Below, one piece after another: positions 24,929 through 33,500 of a DNA stretch of 45,334 bases. This DNA comes from Opitutia bacterium (lineage in GTDB: Bacteria; Verrucomicrobiota; Verrucomicrobiia; Opitutales; Seribacteraceae). The position numbers and the translations under genes are program-made. The stretch covers positions 1 to 45,334 of the forward strand of contig PAZC01000037.1 of assembly GCA_002716045.1 (NCBI GenBank), read 5' to 3'. How positions within the stretch are numbered: position 1 is the stretch's first letter; every line of letters begins with the position of its first letter. The notes under the pieces are model-generated. The model was not told the DNA's origin and did no database searches. It saw nothing but the letters and a program-made list of their open reading frames with translations.

Positions 24929-27481
24929 ATGCCAAACGCCTCGGTCAGCTACACACAGGAAGCCCTCGAGTTGTGGTTCGAAAAATTGACTTTTGACTGG
25001 GAAGGTTCGTTCACTAACGAAGAATTGTTTCAAGGCCGCAAAATTTATCGCTCGGGTGAAATCACAGGTCTTGAACTTGCCGTCGAGGAAGCCATTGTCT
25101 CTCGGCGCATAGAGAGAAGAGATCAATACTCCGTTATCGAATGGAACGGGGGATCCCCGGAAGTGCGTTCCTCAACGCCTGACAAATTCCTTGGCCGCTC
25201 ACTGGCTGTAGCCGGAATGTACGAAATCTGTGAAATCGTATGCGAGGAAAGCTCGCCGCTCCCCCTCGATCGGATCAAACCCAAGAAAGAAGAAGAAAAG
25301 GAAGAAGAAAAAAAGCAAGAAGAGGCAACCGAGGAAAAAGAGCCCGAGCCAATCGCCAAAGTCGCCTCCAACGGACAAGAGAGGAAAACAAAGCTCAAGC
25401 TGCGTTTGCGAATACGCGTTCTGGAACGAGGTTTGGCCTGTAAACCAACTTGGATTCAATTGCGGGGAGGAAAAACTACGGAAATGCCCGCTTTCGGAAA
25501 GGAAGCACGGCCAGAGTTACGCGGGGCAGAGCGCGAGGCCCTGGTGAGACTCGCCGATCTTGCTGGCAAGGCGAACTTCTCATTTCGCAACTCCGCCGGA
25601 GAATTTGCTCTCGATACATGGTTAGACACCGGAGAATTCATAGAAAACCATTTGGCTCTCTGGGAAAAACGCTTCGATCTCGTTTTCGATGGAGATGCAA
25701 TTCTTCTGCGCCGTGGCATGCGGGAGGTAAATCTAGATGCCGAGGCGAAGGCCTTTTCGACCAAGGAGATGAAGCTCAGATGGCGTCTGCGCTGTGATGG
25801 CAAATGGCTGAACAAGGAGGGTCTTAACCGCCTCGTCAAATCTTCGGCAGGCATCGCTTTCGCTTCAGGCACAGGTCTCGTCCGCCTTCGCTCAGAAGAT
25901 GCCGATTCAATTGATCGCTGGCGAGACTTCGAAGAACGCCAAGGTCTGGTGCGTTGGCCCAGATACATGCTGTTCTCGCTTTTCGCAAAATTGCCTGACA
26001 AGTTACGAGTGGATAAGGAATTAAGAAGGTGGAAACGAGCCGTGGACGCTCGCAGCGAGAAAAAGAAAGCAAGGCTACCTGACTTGTTGCGCCCCTATCA
26101 AGCCAATGGTGTCCTCTGGCTCGCCAATCTCGCGACACAAGGTTGCCATGGAATTCTGGCTGATGAAATGGGCTTGGGTAAAACCATCCAAACACTAGCT
26201 CTATTAGTTGCATTTCCTTGCGGCAGACTGTCAAACCTCGTGGTTTGTCCAGCCAGCGTAACGCCTGTGTGGGTTCATGAGGTTGAAAGTCGGTTTCCTG
26301 AAATTGAAACCCGCGTCTTGAGAAAAGGTTGTGACTTCCGTTCGCGCAAAGGGAAAAAGAAAGGCAAGCGCTCCATCCTATGGATCGCCAGTTACACGCA
26401 ATTGCGAAGACACAAGCAATTACTCGATGCAAAGAAATTTGGTTATGCCATACTCGATGAAGCTCAGCACGTAAAAAACCCCAAGGCTAAGACAACCGCA
26501 GCTTGTCTTGCTATTCGAGCCCAGCGCCGATTAGCTCTTACTGGCACGCCGGTTGAAAATTCCGCTCTAGATCTTTGGACCATCTACCGATTTCTCATGC
26601 CGGGATTGCTTGCAGGACGGCGGGAAATGGAAAAGTTGTCAAAGGATTTGGGGACAGGGTTTAACCATCGATTAAGACGGCAAATCACTCCTTTCACTCT
26701 CCGCCGAGCGAAAGCGGAGGTTACGCCGGAACTACCACCTAAAGTGGAAAATGAGTTGGCTGTTCCACTTAGCGATGATCAACGGAAAGAATACCGACGC
26801 ATCGTAGAAGAAGGCCTGAGCAAAAACTCAGACAACTTACGGACTGCCTTGAGCGAAGGATCCGCTCACGTATTCGCTTTGCTCACGCGCCTAAGGCAAG
26901 CTTGTTGCGACGTTACCCTGCTTCCCTGGAAGAAGGGCGAGCCACCTTCTAGCGGAAAAACCGAAGCTTTGTTAAGCAAGATGGACGAACTCGTTCCAGT
27001 AGGGCGCAAGGTATTGGTATTCAGTCAGTTTACATCTTATTTGGACTTGCTTCGTAAAACCTTCAGCAAACGATTCCCAGATATGCCAATTTTTGAGTTA
27101 ACCGGCAAAACAAAGGATCGATCCGAGCCAGTGGAAGGATTTCAGGAGGCTGAAGGCACATCCGTAATGCTGGCTGCTCTCAAAGCTGGTGGCGTGGGGG
27201 TCAACATGCAAGCCGCCGATTACGTGTTCCTGATGGATCCTTGGTGGAATCCAGCTGCTGAATCTCAAGCCATCGACCGCGCTCATCGAATAGGGCGTCG
27301 TGGAGCCGTTTTCGTTTATCGCGTGGTATCGATCGGTACGGTTGAGCAACGCGTACGCGGACTACAACGGGAAAAACAGGAAACCTTCGAGGAACTGATC
27401 GGAAAACTGGACGACCACTCCGACCTTGCCCATCACTTCGAGAGTCTTCGTGACCTCGTCGCTTTACGCGATGAGGGATAA
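24929..27481 (+). CDS. SNF2-family DEAD-like helicase/ATPase
   Basis: This 850-residue protein has a C-terminal SNF2 engine. Motif I is ADEMGLGKTIQ, motif II YAILDEAQHVKNP, motif III ALTGTPVEN, and motif VI QAIDRAHRIGRRG, so both RecA lobes look intact. It should be a DNA-translocating ATPase, as in the bacterial RapA/HepA relatives. The N-terminal 400 residues are not a recognisable nuclease. Residues 35-60 (ELFQGRKIYRSGEITGLEL) resemble the strand that precedes a SWIM zinc finger in relatives, but the Cys/His ligands are absent. A charged Lys/Glu linker follows at about 113-145. No methylase or restriction gene is near. Confidence 0.92.
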   Translation: MPNASVSYTQEALELWFEKLTFDWEGSFTNEELFQGRKIYRSGEITGLELAVEEAIVSRRIERRDQYSVIEWNGGSPEVRSSTPDKFLGRSLAVAGMYEICEIVCEESSPLPLDRIKPKKEEEKEEEKKQEEATEEKEPEPIAKVASNGQERKTKLKLRLRIRVLERGLACKPTWIQLRGGKTTEMPAFGKEARPELRGAEREALVRLADLAGKANFSFRNSAGEFALDTWLDTGEFIENHLALWEKRFDLVFDGDAILLRRGMREVNLDAEAKAFSTKEMKLRWRLRCDGKWLNKEGLNRLVKSSAGIAFASGTGLVRLRSEDADSIDRWRDFEERQGLVRWPRYMLFSLFAKLPDKLRVDKELRRWKRAVDARSEKKKARLPDLLRPYQANGVLWLANLATQGCHGILADEMGLGKTIQTLALLVAFPCGRLSNLVVCPASVTPVWVHEVESRFPEIETRVLRKGCDFRSRKGKKKGKRSILWIASYTQLRRHKQLLDAKKFGYAILDEAQHVKNPKAKTTAACLAIRAQRRLALTGTPVENSALDLWTIYRFLMPGLLAGRREMEKLSKDLGTGFNHRLRRQITPFTLRRAKAEVTPELPPKVENELAVPLSDDQRKEYRRIVEEGLSKNSDNLRTALSEGSAHVFALLTRLRQACCDVTLLPWKKGEPPSSGKTEALLSKMDELVPVGRKVLVFSQFTSYLDLLRKTFSKRFPDMPIFELTGKTKDRSEPVEGFQEAEGTSVMLAALKAGGVGVNMQAADYVFLMDPWWNPAAESQAIDRAHRIGRRGAVFVYRVVSIGTVEQRVRGLQREKQETFEELIGKLDDHSDLAHHFESLRDLVALRDEG

Positions 27482-27523
27482 AGGCATCATAGAGCCCTAA
27501 GGCTTTTCCAAGGAAAAACAGAT

Positions 27524-27551
27524 AGACTTAGGCATAGCTATGCCGCAGTCT
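27524..27551 (-). terminator. intrinsic terminator of the PEP-CTERM gene, between convergent genes
   Basis: AGACT and AGTCT flank the 14-base perfect palindrome GGCATAGCTATGCC, with one two-base mismatch between stems. On the minus strand the hairpin is followed by ATCTGTTTTT, a good U-tract. On the plus strand no T-run follows, so it serves mainly the minus-strand gene ending at 27573. Confidence 0.5.
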
Positions 27552-27572
27552 CGAAAAGCTCCCGTTCTACTA

Positions 27573-30164
27573 TTACTCCTCTTCCTTTCGTCGCGAGCGG
27601 CGACGGCGGAAGAAGTTCCATACTGGGAGAAATAACGCACCGACCACCATGACATAGGTGGAAGGTTCGGGCACTGCCATATAAGTCAAATAGAGAGCTC
27701 CACTGTTATGCCTAACTTTCCAAACGCCATTCCAATCCCGTGTTAGCCAACTGAATTGCGAAGTATCGATATCGAAGTAAGTACTATCGAAATAACCTCC
27801 ATTGCCCAAAGGATCAGTATTCGAAAAAGTACCAGTCATAAATTTAAATTCACGAGCTGTGAAATCCCAGTTCTCTGGAATACCCATCTCGCCATCGGCA
27901 GTTCCATGTCTCGGGTCAACGGCACCGCCAGAGTAAGCAGTTGGAGTGATCCCTAAAATACGAATTTTTCGGCCCGTTACGGAAAGATCCAAGGCCGTCC
28001 CGCCAGTAAAATTGAAAAGATCCCAATTGGTTCCAGCTTGGTTTTGATCGGAATCATCAAAATCCTTGATTTCCCAATTAAATATACCTCCAGCATTCCA
28101 AGTAAGGCCTGCGGCAGTGAACGATCCTATGGTGTTTTCAGGATTCTGAACGACCTGATAACCACTATTTTGGTTTGAAAGTGACACCGATGCGGCCATA
28201 CCGGGATCGAGTTCGTGGAAAGTATGAGCCCCGGCTGCATCATCCAGAACGATCGCATTGTTGTATGTCCCAGCCCCACCGATCATCGTTTTGCCGCTTG
28301 CACCCGTCGTATTGACAGCATCCGCAAAAGTTACTCCCGAAGCAACGGACAGCTTTCCTTTCTTGAAATTATTCGAGCCGATGCCTTGACCACCGAGTGC
28401 ATTTGCATGGCCCACCCCCAAAGTGCCTCCATCCAAAATAACATTGCCGCCAAAGGAACCCGAAGCTCCCGTAACCTCCAAAATACCACTACCCTTCTTC
28501 TCTAAATCGCCATTTCCAGCAATCGCGCCGACTTTCTGCCAGCCATTCAGCTCCGTTACGTTGATCGTCGCTTTATTGGAAGCAGTGCCAGGAACGTTAA
28601 CGGTACCGGCAAAGGTTTGGAACTTCTCCGTGGTACTGTCTCCGTTCAAGTCTTCGGTTCCATCCAAGCCCAATTGAAGTTCGTGACCGTTGAGGTCGGA
28701 GAAAGTCAAGGCAGCGGTTGCATCGGTGCCGGTGATGAATCGCGCCCATTCGGTGCCAGCGGTGCCAGGGGTGGAACCATCGGTGGTTGGATTGATATGC
28801 AGGGTAGCTGTATCGGAAGCCCCCATTCGGGAAATGTCGATGTAACTGTTGATGTCACGAACGGTGTCGTCAGTGAAAATTGTACCACCGCTATTTTTGC
28901 CGAGGACAAGGGTGCCTTGCCTTACTTTGATGGCACCTCCGGTAGTCGTGGCTATCCTCAACTGTTGAGTACCTGCTCCAACCTTGATCAGTCCGAGATC
29001 ATCTCCCCCCAAAGCACCGGCTGAAACCTCCGCAGTATGTCCATCAGCCGTATTGATGATCATTGAAAGACCGGTTTTGTCACCCGTGTCGATGGACGGT
29101 GTGCCGGTGGTCAGGTCCAAGTTGCTGACCACAAAATCACCGTCATTGGAGAAGGCACCTGTGCCCAAATTGGCATCCGGCGCAATGTAGGTAATGGTAG
29201 TGGCTCCAGGTTCCAAAGTTAATGCAGTGGGCGAGGGAAGAATAGTATTTGCATCTACGGTGGCATCGCCATCATAAACGCTGTTGTCGAACTCCCACAA
29301 AAGGTCGGTACGGAGTGCGTTGTTGGGATCGGCATCGTCATCATATAGGGCGACATGGTTTACTTGGGAACCTGAATCATTCATAGCTACCCACAGCCAA
29401 CGATTACTGCCACCGCCAGTGCCGGAGACATCAGTCACGGTGTTGTACATGGTGGTCAAATCGGTGTTGCCTAACGCACCTGCACCACCACCATTGGCTT
29501 GGGTGTCGGAGTCAAAGAAACGAATGGCAAGATAGCCTCCCGCATCATCATCTCCAGGGTTGGAAAAATTGGCTACGGCTGTTTCCAAGGCGGTGAGTTT
29601 ATTGGCAAGGCCAGTTACTTCTTCGGTGTAAGCTCCGGAAGCCCCTGTATAATGTTTAGCAGTATCATCGTTCTCAGTGAAGTCAGTTTCGAAGTAAAAT
29701 TCTCCGTCAGGATAACCACTATTATTTAAGGAGTCACCAATTGTAGTAACCCCGGTAAGATTGAGAAAGGTTCCCTTAAAGGGGTTGTTTTTCGTTGCAG
29801 TGGGAGCCAAGGTAGTGGCATCCCCAAAATAGCCCAACTGGATGAGATCGCCATCTTTTTGGTCACCAGCAACCCCACTCTTCAAATCGTTCAAAGCCTT
29901 GTCCTTCAAGTTTAGGGGAGCAGCTGGCTCTGCTGTCGCTTCCCACCACCAAGTTTCCCAATTGAATAGGACTGTCTTTTGAGCATATCCCGAATGCGAG
30001 GACAGCAAAAAAAGTATCGCGCAAGCAAGGAACATCCAAGCACATCTAAATCTAATTGAAGCGCACACGCACGAAAGTAACGTACTATGGTTAAGCACGC
30101 TTATGGATGATTTACTTTTATTATGTAAATGGGACAAACCTACGATGGTTAATAAAGCGCGCAT
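27573..30164 (-). CDS. PEP-CTERM exported protein with autotransporter-like repeats
   Basis: A signal peptide (CAWMFLACAILFLLSSHSGYAQ) ends near residue 62, so true translation probably starts downstream at GTG 30068 or ATG 30035 rather than at the first ATG. Residues about 63-300 form a domain also found at the N-terminus of the divergent 1661-residue protein. The centre is Gly/Thr/Asp-rich. It contains units like GNGDLEKKGSGILEVTGASGSFGG followed by LDGGTLGVG, resembling passenger-associated transport repeats. The C-terminus is a clear PEP-CTERM signal: VPEPSTYVMV, a hydrophobic helix, then an RRRRSRRK cluster. Such proteins are sorted by exosortase and kept in the envelope or released. No exosortase gene is in the window. 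Function is unknown. Confidence 0.87.
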   Translation of the reverse strand: MRALLTIVGLSHLHNKSKSSISVLNHSTLLSCVCASIRFRCAWMFLACAILFLLSSHSGYAQKTVLFNWETWWWEATAEPAAPLNLKDKALNDLKSGVAGDQKDGDLIQLGYFGDATTLAPTATKNNPFKGTFLNLTGVTTIGDSLNNSGYPDGEFYFETDFTENDDTAKHYTGASGAYTEEVTGLANKLTALETAVANFSNPGDDDAGGYLAIRFFDSDTQANGGGAGALGNTDLTTMYNTVTDVSGTGGGSNRWLWVAMNDSGSQVNHVALYDDDADPNNALRTDLLWEFDNSVYDGDATVDANTILPSPTALTLEPGATTITYIAPDANLGTGAFSNDGDFVVSNLDLTTGTPSIDTGDKTGLSMIINTADGHTAEVSAGALGGDDLGLIKVGAGTQQLRIATTTGGAIKVRQGTLVLGKNSGGTIFTDDTVRDINSYIDISRMGASDTATLHINPTTDGSTPGTAGTEWARFITGTDATAALTFSDLNGHELQLGLDGTEDLNGDSTTEKFQTFAGTVNVPGTASNKATINVTELNGWQKVGAIAGNGDLEKKGSGILEVTGASGSFGGNVILDGGTLGVGHANALGGQGIGSNNFKKGKLSVASGVTFADAVNTTGASGKTMIGGAGTYNNAIVLDDAAGAHTFHELDPGMAASVSLSNQNSGYQVVQNPENTIGSFTAAGLTWNAGGIFNWEIKDFDDSDQNQAGTNWDLFNFTGGTALDLSVTGRKIRILGITPTAYSGGAVDPRHGTADGEMGIPENWDFTAREFKFMTGTFSNTDPLGNGGYFDSTYFDIDTSQFSWLTRDWNGVWKVRHNSGALYLTYMAVPEPSTYVMVVGALFLPVWNFFRRRRSRRKEEE
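27576..27674 (-). other. PEP-CTERM sorting signal
   Basis: The last 33 codons encode VPEPST, a hydrophobic stretch of about 15 residues, and an arginine cluster ending in acidic residues. This is the standard three-part exosortase recognition signal and predicts proteolytic processing at the PEP motif. Confidence 0.88.
29265..29978 (-). other. N-terminal domain shared with the divergent giant protein (copy A)
   Basis: Residues about 63-300 of the PEP-CTERM protein match the start of the 1661-residue protein in order and spacing. Shared motifs are V-[LV]-[FI]-x-W, DG-x-L-[IV]-x-LGYF, F-x-G-x-F-x-x-LT, TTIGDS, LAIRF-[FY]-D, YNTV, W-x-W and DSG. I do not recognise this as a named domain. Confidence 0.65.
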
Positions 30165-30568
30165 TGTATCAATTCGTCAACCTTTTCGTGAAAAAAGCGC
30201 AGCATCTTGTCAGCTCCTCTCAGAAATTCGTTGAATCTTCTGTTTGAATCTCTGGAACTGCCGTATCTTTTTTAATGGCTAATAAAAGCAAATTAGTTGC
30301 CAATAAAAACAGCCTTTTCAACTAATCGAATTTCTTTCCGGAAAGGAAGGCAAATCGTCAGAAGAAACCCCTCACAAGATTGCAATCTAGCGAATTCAAA
30401 ACACGAGCAAAAATGACCATCAACTATGTTCGCATATTGCTGGTTGTAAGTTTTTTGCGAATTATATCCAGTGGTTTCCTCTTGCAAGTGAAGCTGAATT
30501 AAGGCTATATTGCCGATATCCTAAGGAAACTGATACCGTGCTTCGGAGACTTTTCGCGCGCGCTTCAT
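30165..30568. other. 404-base intergenic region between two divergent exported-protein genes
   Basis: The stretch is AT-rich, with runs such as TTTTTTAATGG and TAAGTTTTTTGCG. It holds no convincing coding sequence; a 64-codon minus-strand frame lacks any recognisable feature. It must contain both promoters. A 12-base perfect palindrome, CTTTCCGGAAAG, lies at 30334-30345 near the middle and could be a shared operator. I find no strong consensus -35/-10 pair. If the downstream starts are used, both untranslated leaders are longer. Confidence 0.5.
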
Positions 30569-33500
30569 GTGCTTGTGCGTTGCCCGTATGCGTGTGCCTG
30601 CAGCGGGACAAATATTTTGTGCTTCAAGCTGATTCCGAGGAGATTTTTATTAATCTTGGTTGGTTTGGCAACTCTGAGCGTTAGCCATGGAGAGCAAGCG
30701 GTGGTAATTCACTGGAGAACCACTTACGATGCGACGTCGCCCTATCTCCTCAAGGACAGCGAAGGTAACGCCTTGCAGCAAGGAACTTCGGTGAATCAAG
30801 ACGGGGCTCTAGTTGTTTTAGGATACTTTACCGAATCAAGTGCCTCCAATCTATTTCAGGGCGAATTCGTTCCCCTGACTTCCGGCACGACAATCGGTGA
30901 TTCCAGTTACGGTTCGGGTTTTGGCCCGGGGATTCTTTCATTCACCACAAAATTTGTCGTAGGGACACAAACTGTCTCCGTATATCCGGACGAACCCGCA
31001 AGCTACGACGTCAACGCAAGCCATGTCATCGGAACAAGCTCTCCGGCAACGAATACTTTGCTGGCAATTCGTTTCTATGACCAAAGTATAGCCACAAACA
31101 GCGCCAAGTACAACACAGTGGCAAGCCCGGACTGGAAATGGCCAGGAGCATCATCAAACATTCCCGAAAACAAATATTTCATTATATTTGGAGACTCCGG
31201 CACGGGAAACACCTCCACAACGCACTACGTATTCGGAAACACCTTTGAAAACTCCACCTCGCCCTATCAGGCGGTGATTCCCTTTTACTTCAACTTAATT
31301 CTCAAATCACAAGGAGAAGGCACGGTGGGCCCCGCAGATGCCAATGGCACATACGTGTACGGAGCCAATCAGCAAATTACCGCCACAGTAACAAATTCTC
31401 ATTATGAATTCTCCGGATGGAGTGGTAGCGGCATTGCCGACGCGAATGCCTCCATTACAACCGTTTCCATGACGGAAGATCGAAACATAACTGCGGTATT
31501 CGAGCCAAAGGACTATTCTCTGACTGTATTAGTCGACGACTCAAGCAAAGGAACCGCCACCGGCGGAGGTTCCTTTGCTTATGGCACAGTACCAACGATT
31601 ACGGCAACTGCCGCTGAGGGGTATCGGTTCACAAGTTGGAGCGGCACCGGTGTGGTGGACTCCAATGCATCCACCACCACAGTGAATTTAGATCAAGACC
31701 TAACCGTAACCGCAAATTTCGAGCTGAAGCAATACGACTTGGAGGTAAACGTGGCCACGGGCGGCACCGTTGCAACAAGCTCCGGGCCCTACTACCACTT
31801 TGGCGTTTATGACCTCAACGCAACGCCGGCAGTAGGATACGACTTCACCCAATGGACAGGAGCAGACGACGACATCGCTGACGTCAATGATTCCACCACC
31901 ACCATTAAAATGGATTCCGATGCCAACGTAACGGCTGTCTTTACAGAGAAAAGCTATCTGGTCACGGTGAGTTCGACTTCAGGTGGAGACGCCAATGGTT
32001 CCGGCATCTTTCTTCATAGTCAGATTCTATCCATAACCGCTTCTCCTCAAGTTGGTTACAAGTTTACTGGCTGGAGCGGAGACATCGGATCGCTGGGCGA
32101 CGCAAATGCATCTTCCACCACACTTAGCATGTCGATCGCTGCCGCAAATCTCTCCATTACAGCAAACTTCGCGTTAAAGGAATATCCTTTGGCAGTGAAC
32201 GCAAACCAGGGCGGAGACGCCAATGGAACTGAAAGCTACAAACATTTCGACCAAGTGGAGGTCGTCGCCTCCCCCCTTTCAGGGTGGTCCTTTTCTCATT
32301 GGTCAGGGGACACCCCTGCCCTAAGCAGTGATCAAAACGCGAGCACGACGGTAAACGTAACAGGAAACACAAGTATTACCGCAAACTTCACTCGAAACCA
32401 ATACGTTCTTACAGTTCTTTCAGGAACAGGAGGAGATGCCAACGGCTCCGGCATCTACCAGTTCGAGAGTAACGCCGCGTTAACCGCATCTCCCAATCCG
32501 CCCGAAGGCTATGCCTTTTCGCACTGGTCCGGAGACATCTCAACCGTGGCTGACGTCAACGCATCCACGACCACGATTCAGCTACCTGCATCGGACATTA
32601 CAGTGACAGCAAATTTCTCCACCCTATCCTATGCGGTCAGTCTTACGGTCGAAGGCGATGTCAATGGAACAGTTGGTTTCCAAGGAGACGCCAATGGCTC
32701 ACTTTCCAAAAACGTCACCTACAACTACGACGAAAACGTGAGCATTCTTGCGTTCGCAAACGGACCTGACGCAGGATCACCCGCCAGAGGCTACTACTTC
32801 GACCATTGGACTTGGATTACGTCCACGGAAAGCGGAACCACCTCGGATAATCCATATTCCTTCAATCTAATAAGGGATTTCAACGCAACTGCCTCATTCT
32901 TTCCCATTCCACCCAACGCTTATCGAGTAACTCTATCCAAAAATATTTCCGCCGGTGGATCGCTTTACGTTGCAAACGGCGGGTTTTACGACGAGGACAC
33001 CTCCTTTCCGTTAATTGCCAGCGTCGCCGATGGCTACACGTTTCTATCTTGGACCAGTTCCGGAATCAACTCCTTCAGCCCAGGCGACTTCAACTCCACT
33101 GCGACCGTAACACTAGACGAAAATTCGACCGCAACGGCTAGCTTCCTGCAAAACCAATATTTTCTTGATGTAAGCACAACCAGCGACGGCAACGCAACCG
33201 GAGGAGGTTCCTCCTATGTATATGGCGAATCAGCGGACGCCAACGCCACCCCGGATTCTATCCACGATTTCGACAGGTGGGAAATCGACAAGACCATAGA
33301 TTACTCGGTCGGAGTCGGAAACAAGGCTCACGATGGAAACGCTTCGGTATACCTCATCAAGGGACAGGAACGGCCATCACTCGTCTTCATCCGAGGATTT
33401 TCCTACTCGTTCGAGGTAAACGGCAGCGAACCGTTTCATTTCAGCACAAACCAAAACGGTGGCGGCGATTACACCGGTGAATTCACTGCCGGAGTAACGA

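Noticed and set aside
24804-24989. A 61-codon plus-strand frame between glgA and the SNF2 gene
   Set aside because: It overlaps both a hairpin and the start of the SNF2 gene in another frame and shows no domain.
30293-30487. A 64-codon minus-strand open frame in the intergenic region
   Set aside because: It has no recognisable motif, an unusual composition, and covers the place where promoters of both divergent genes must lie.
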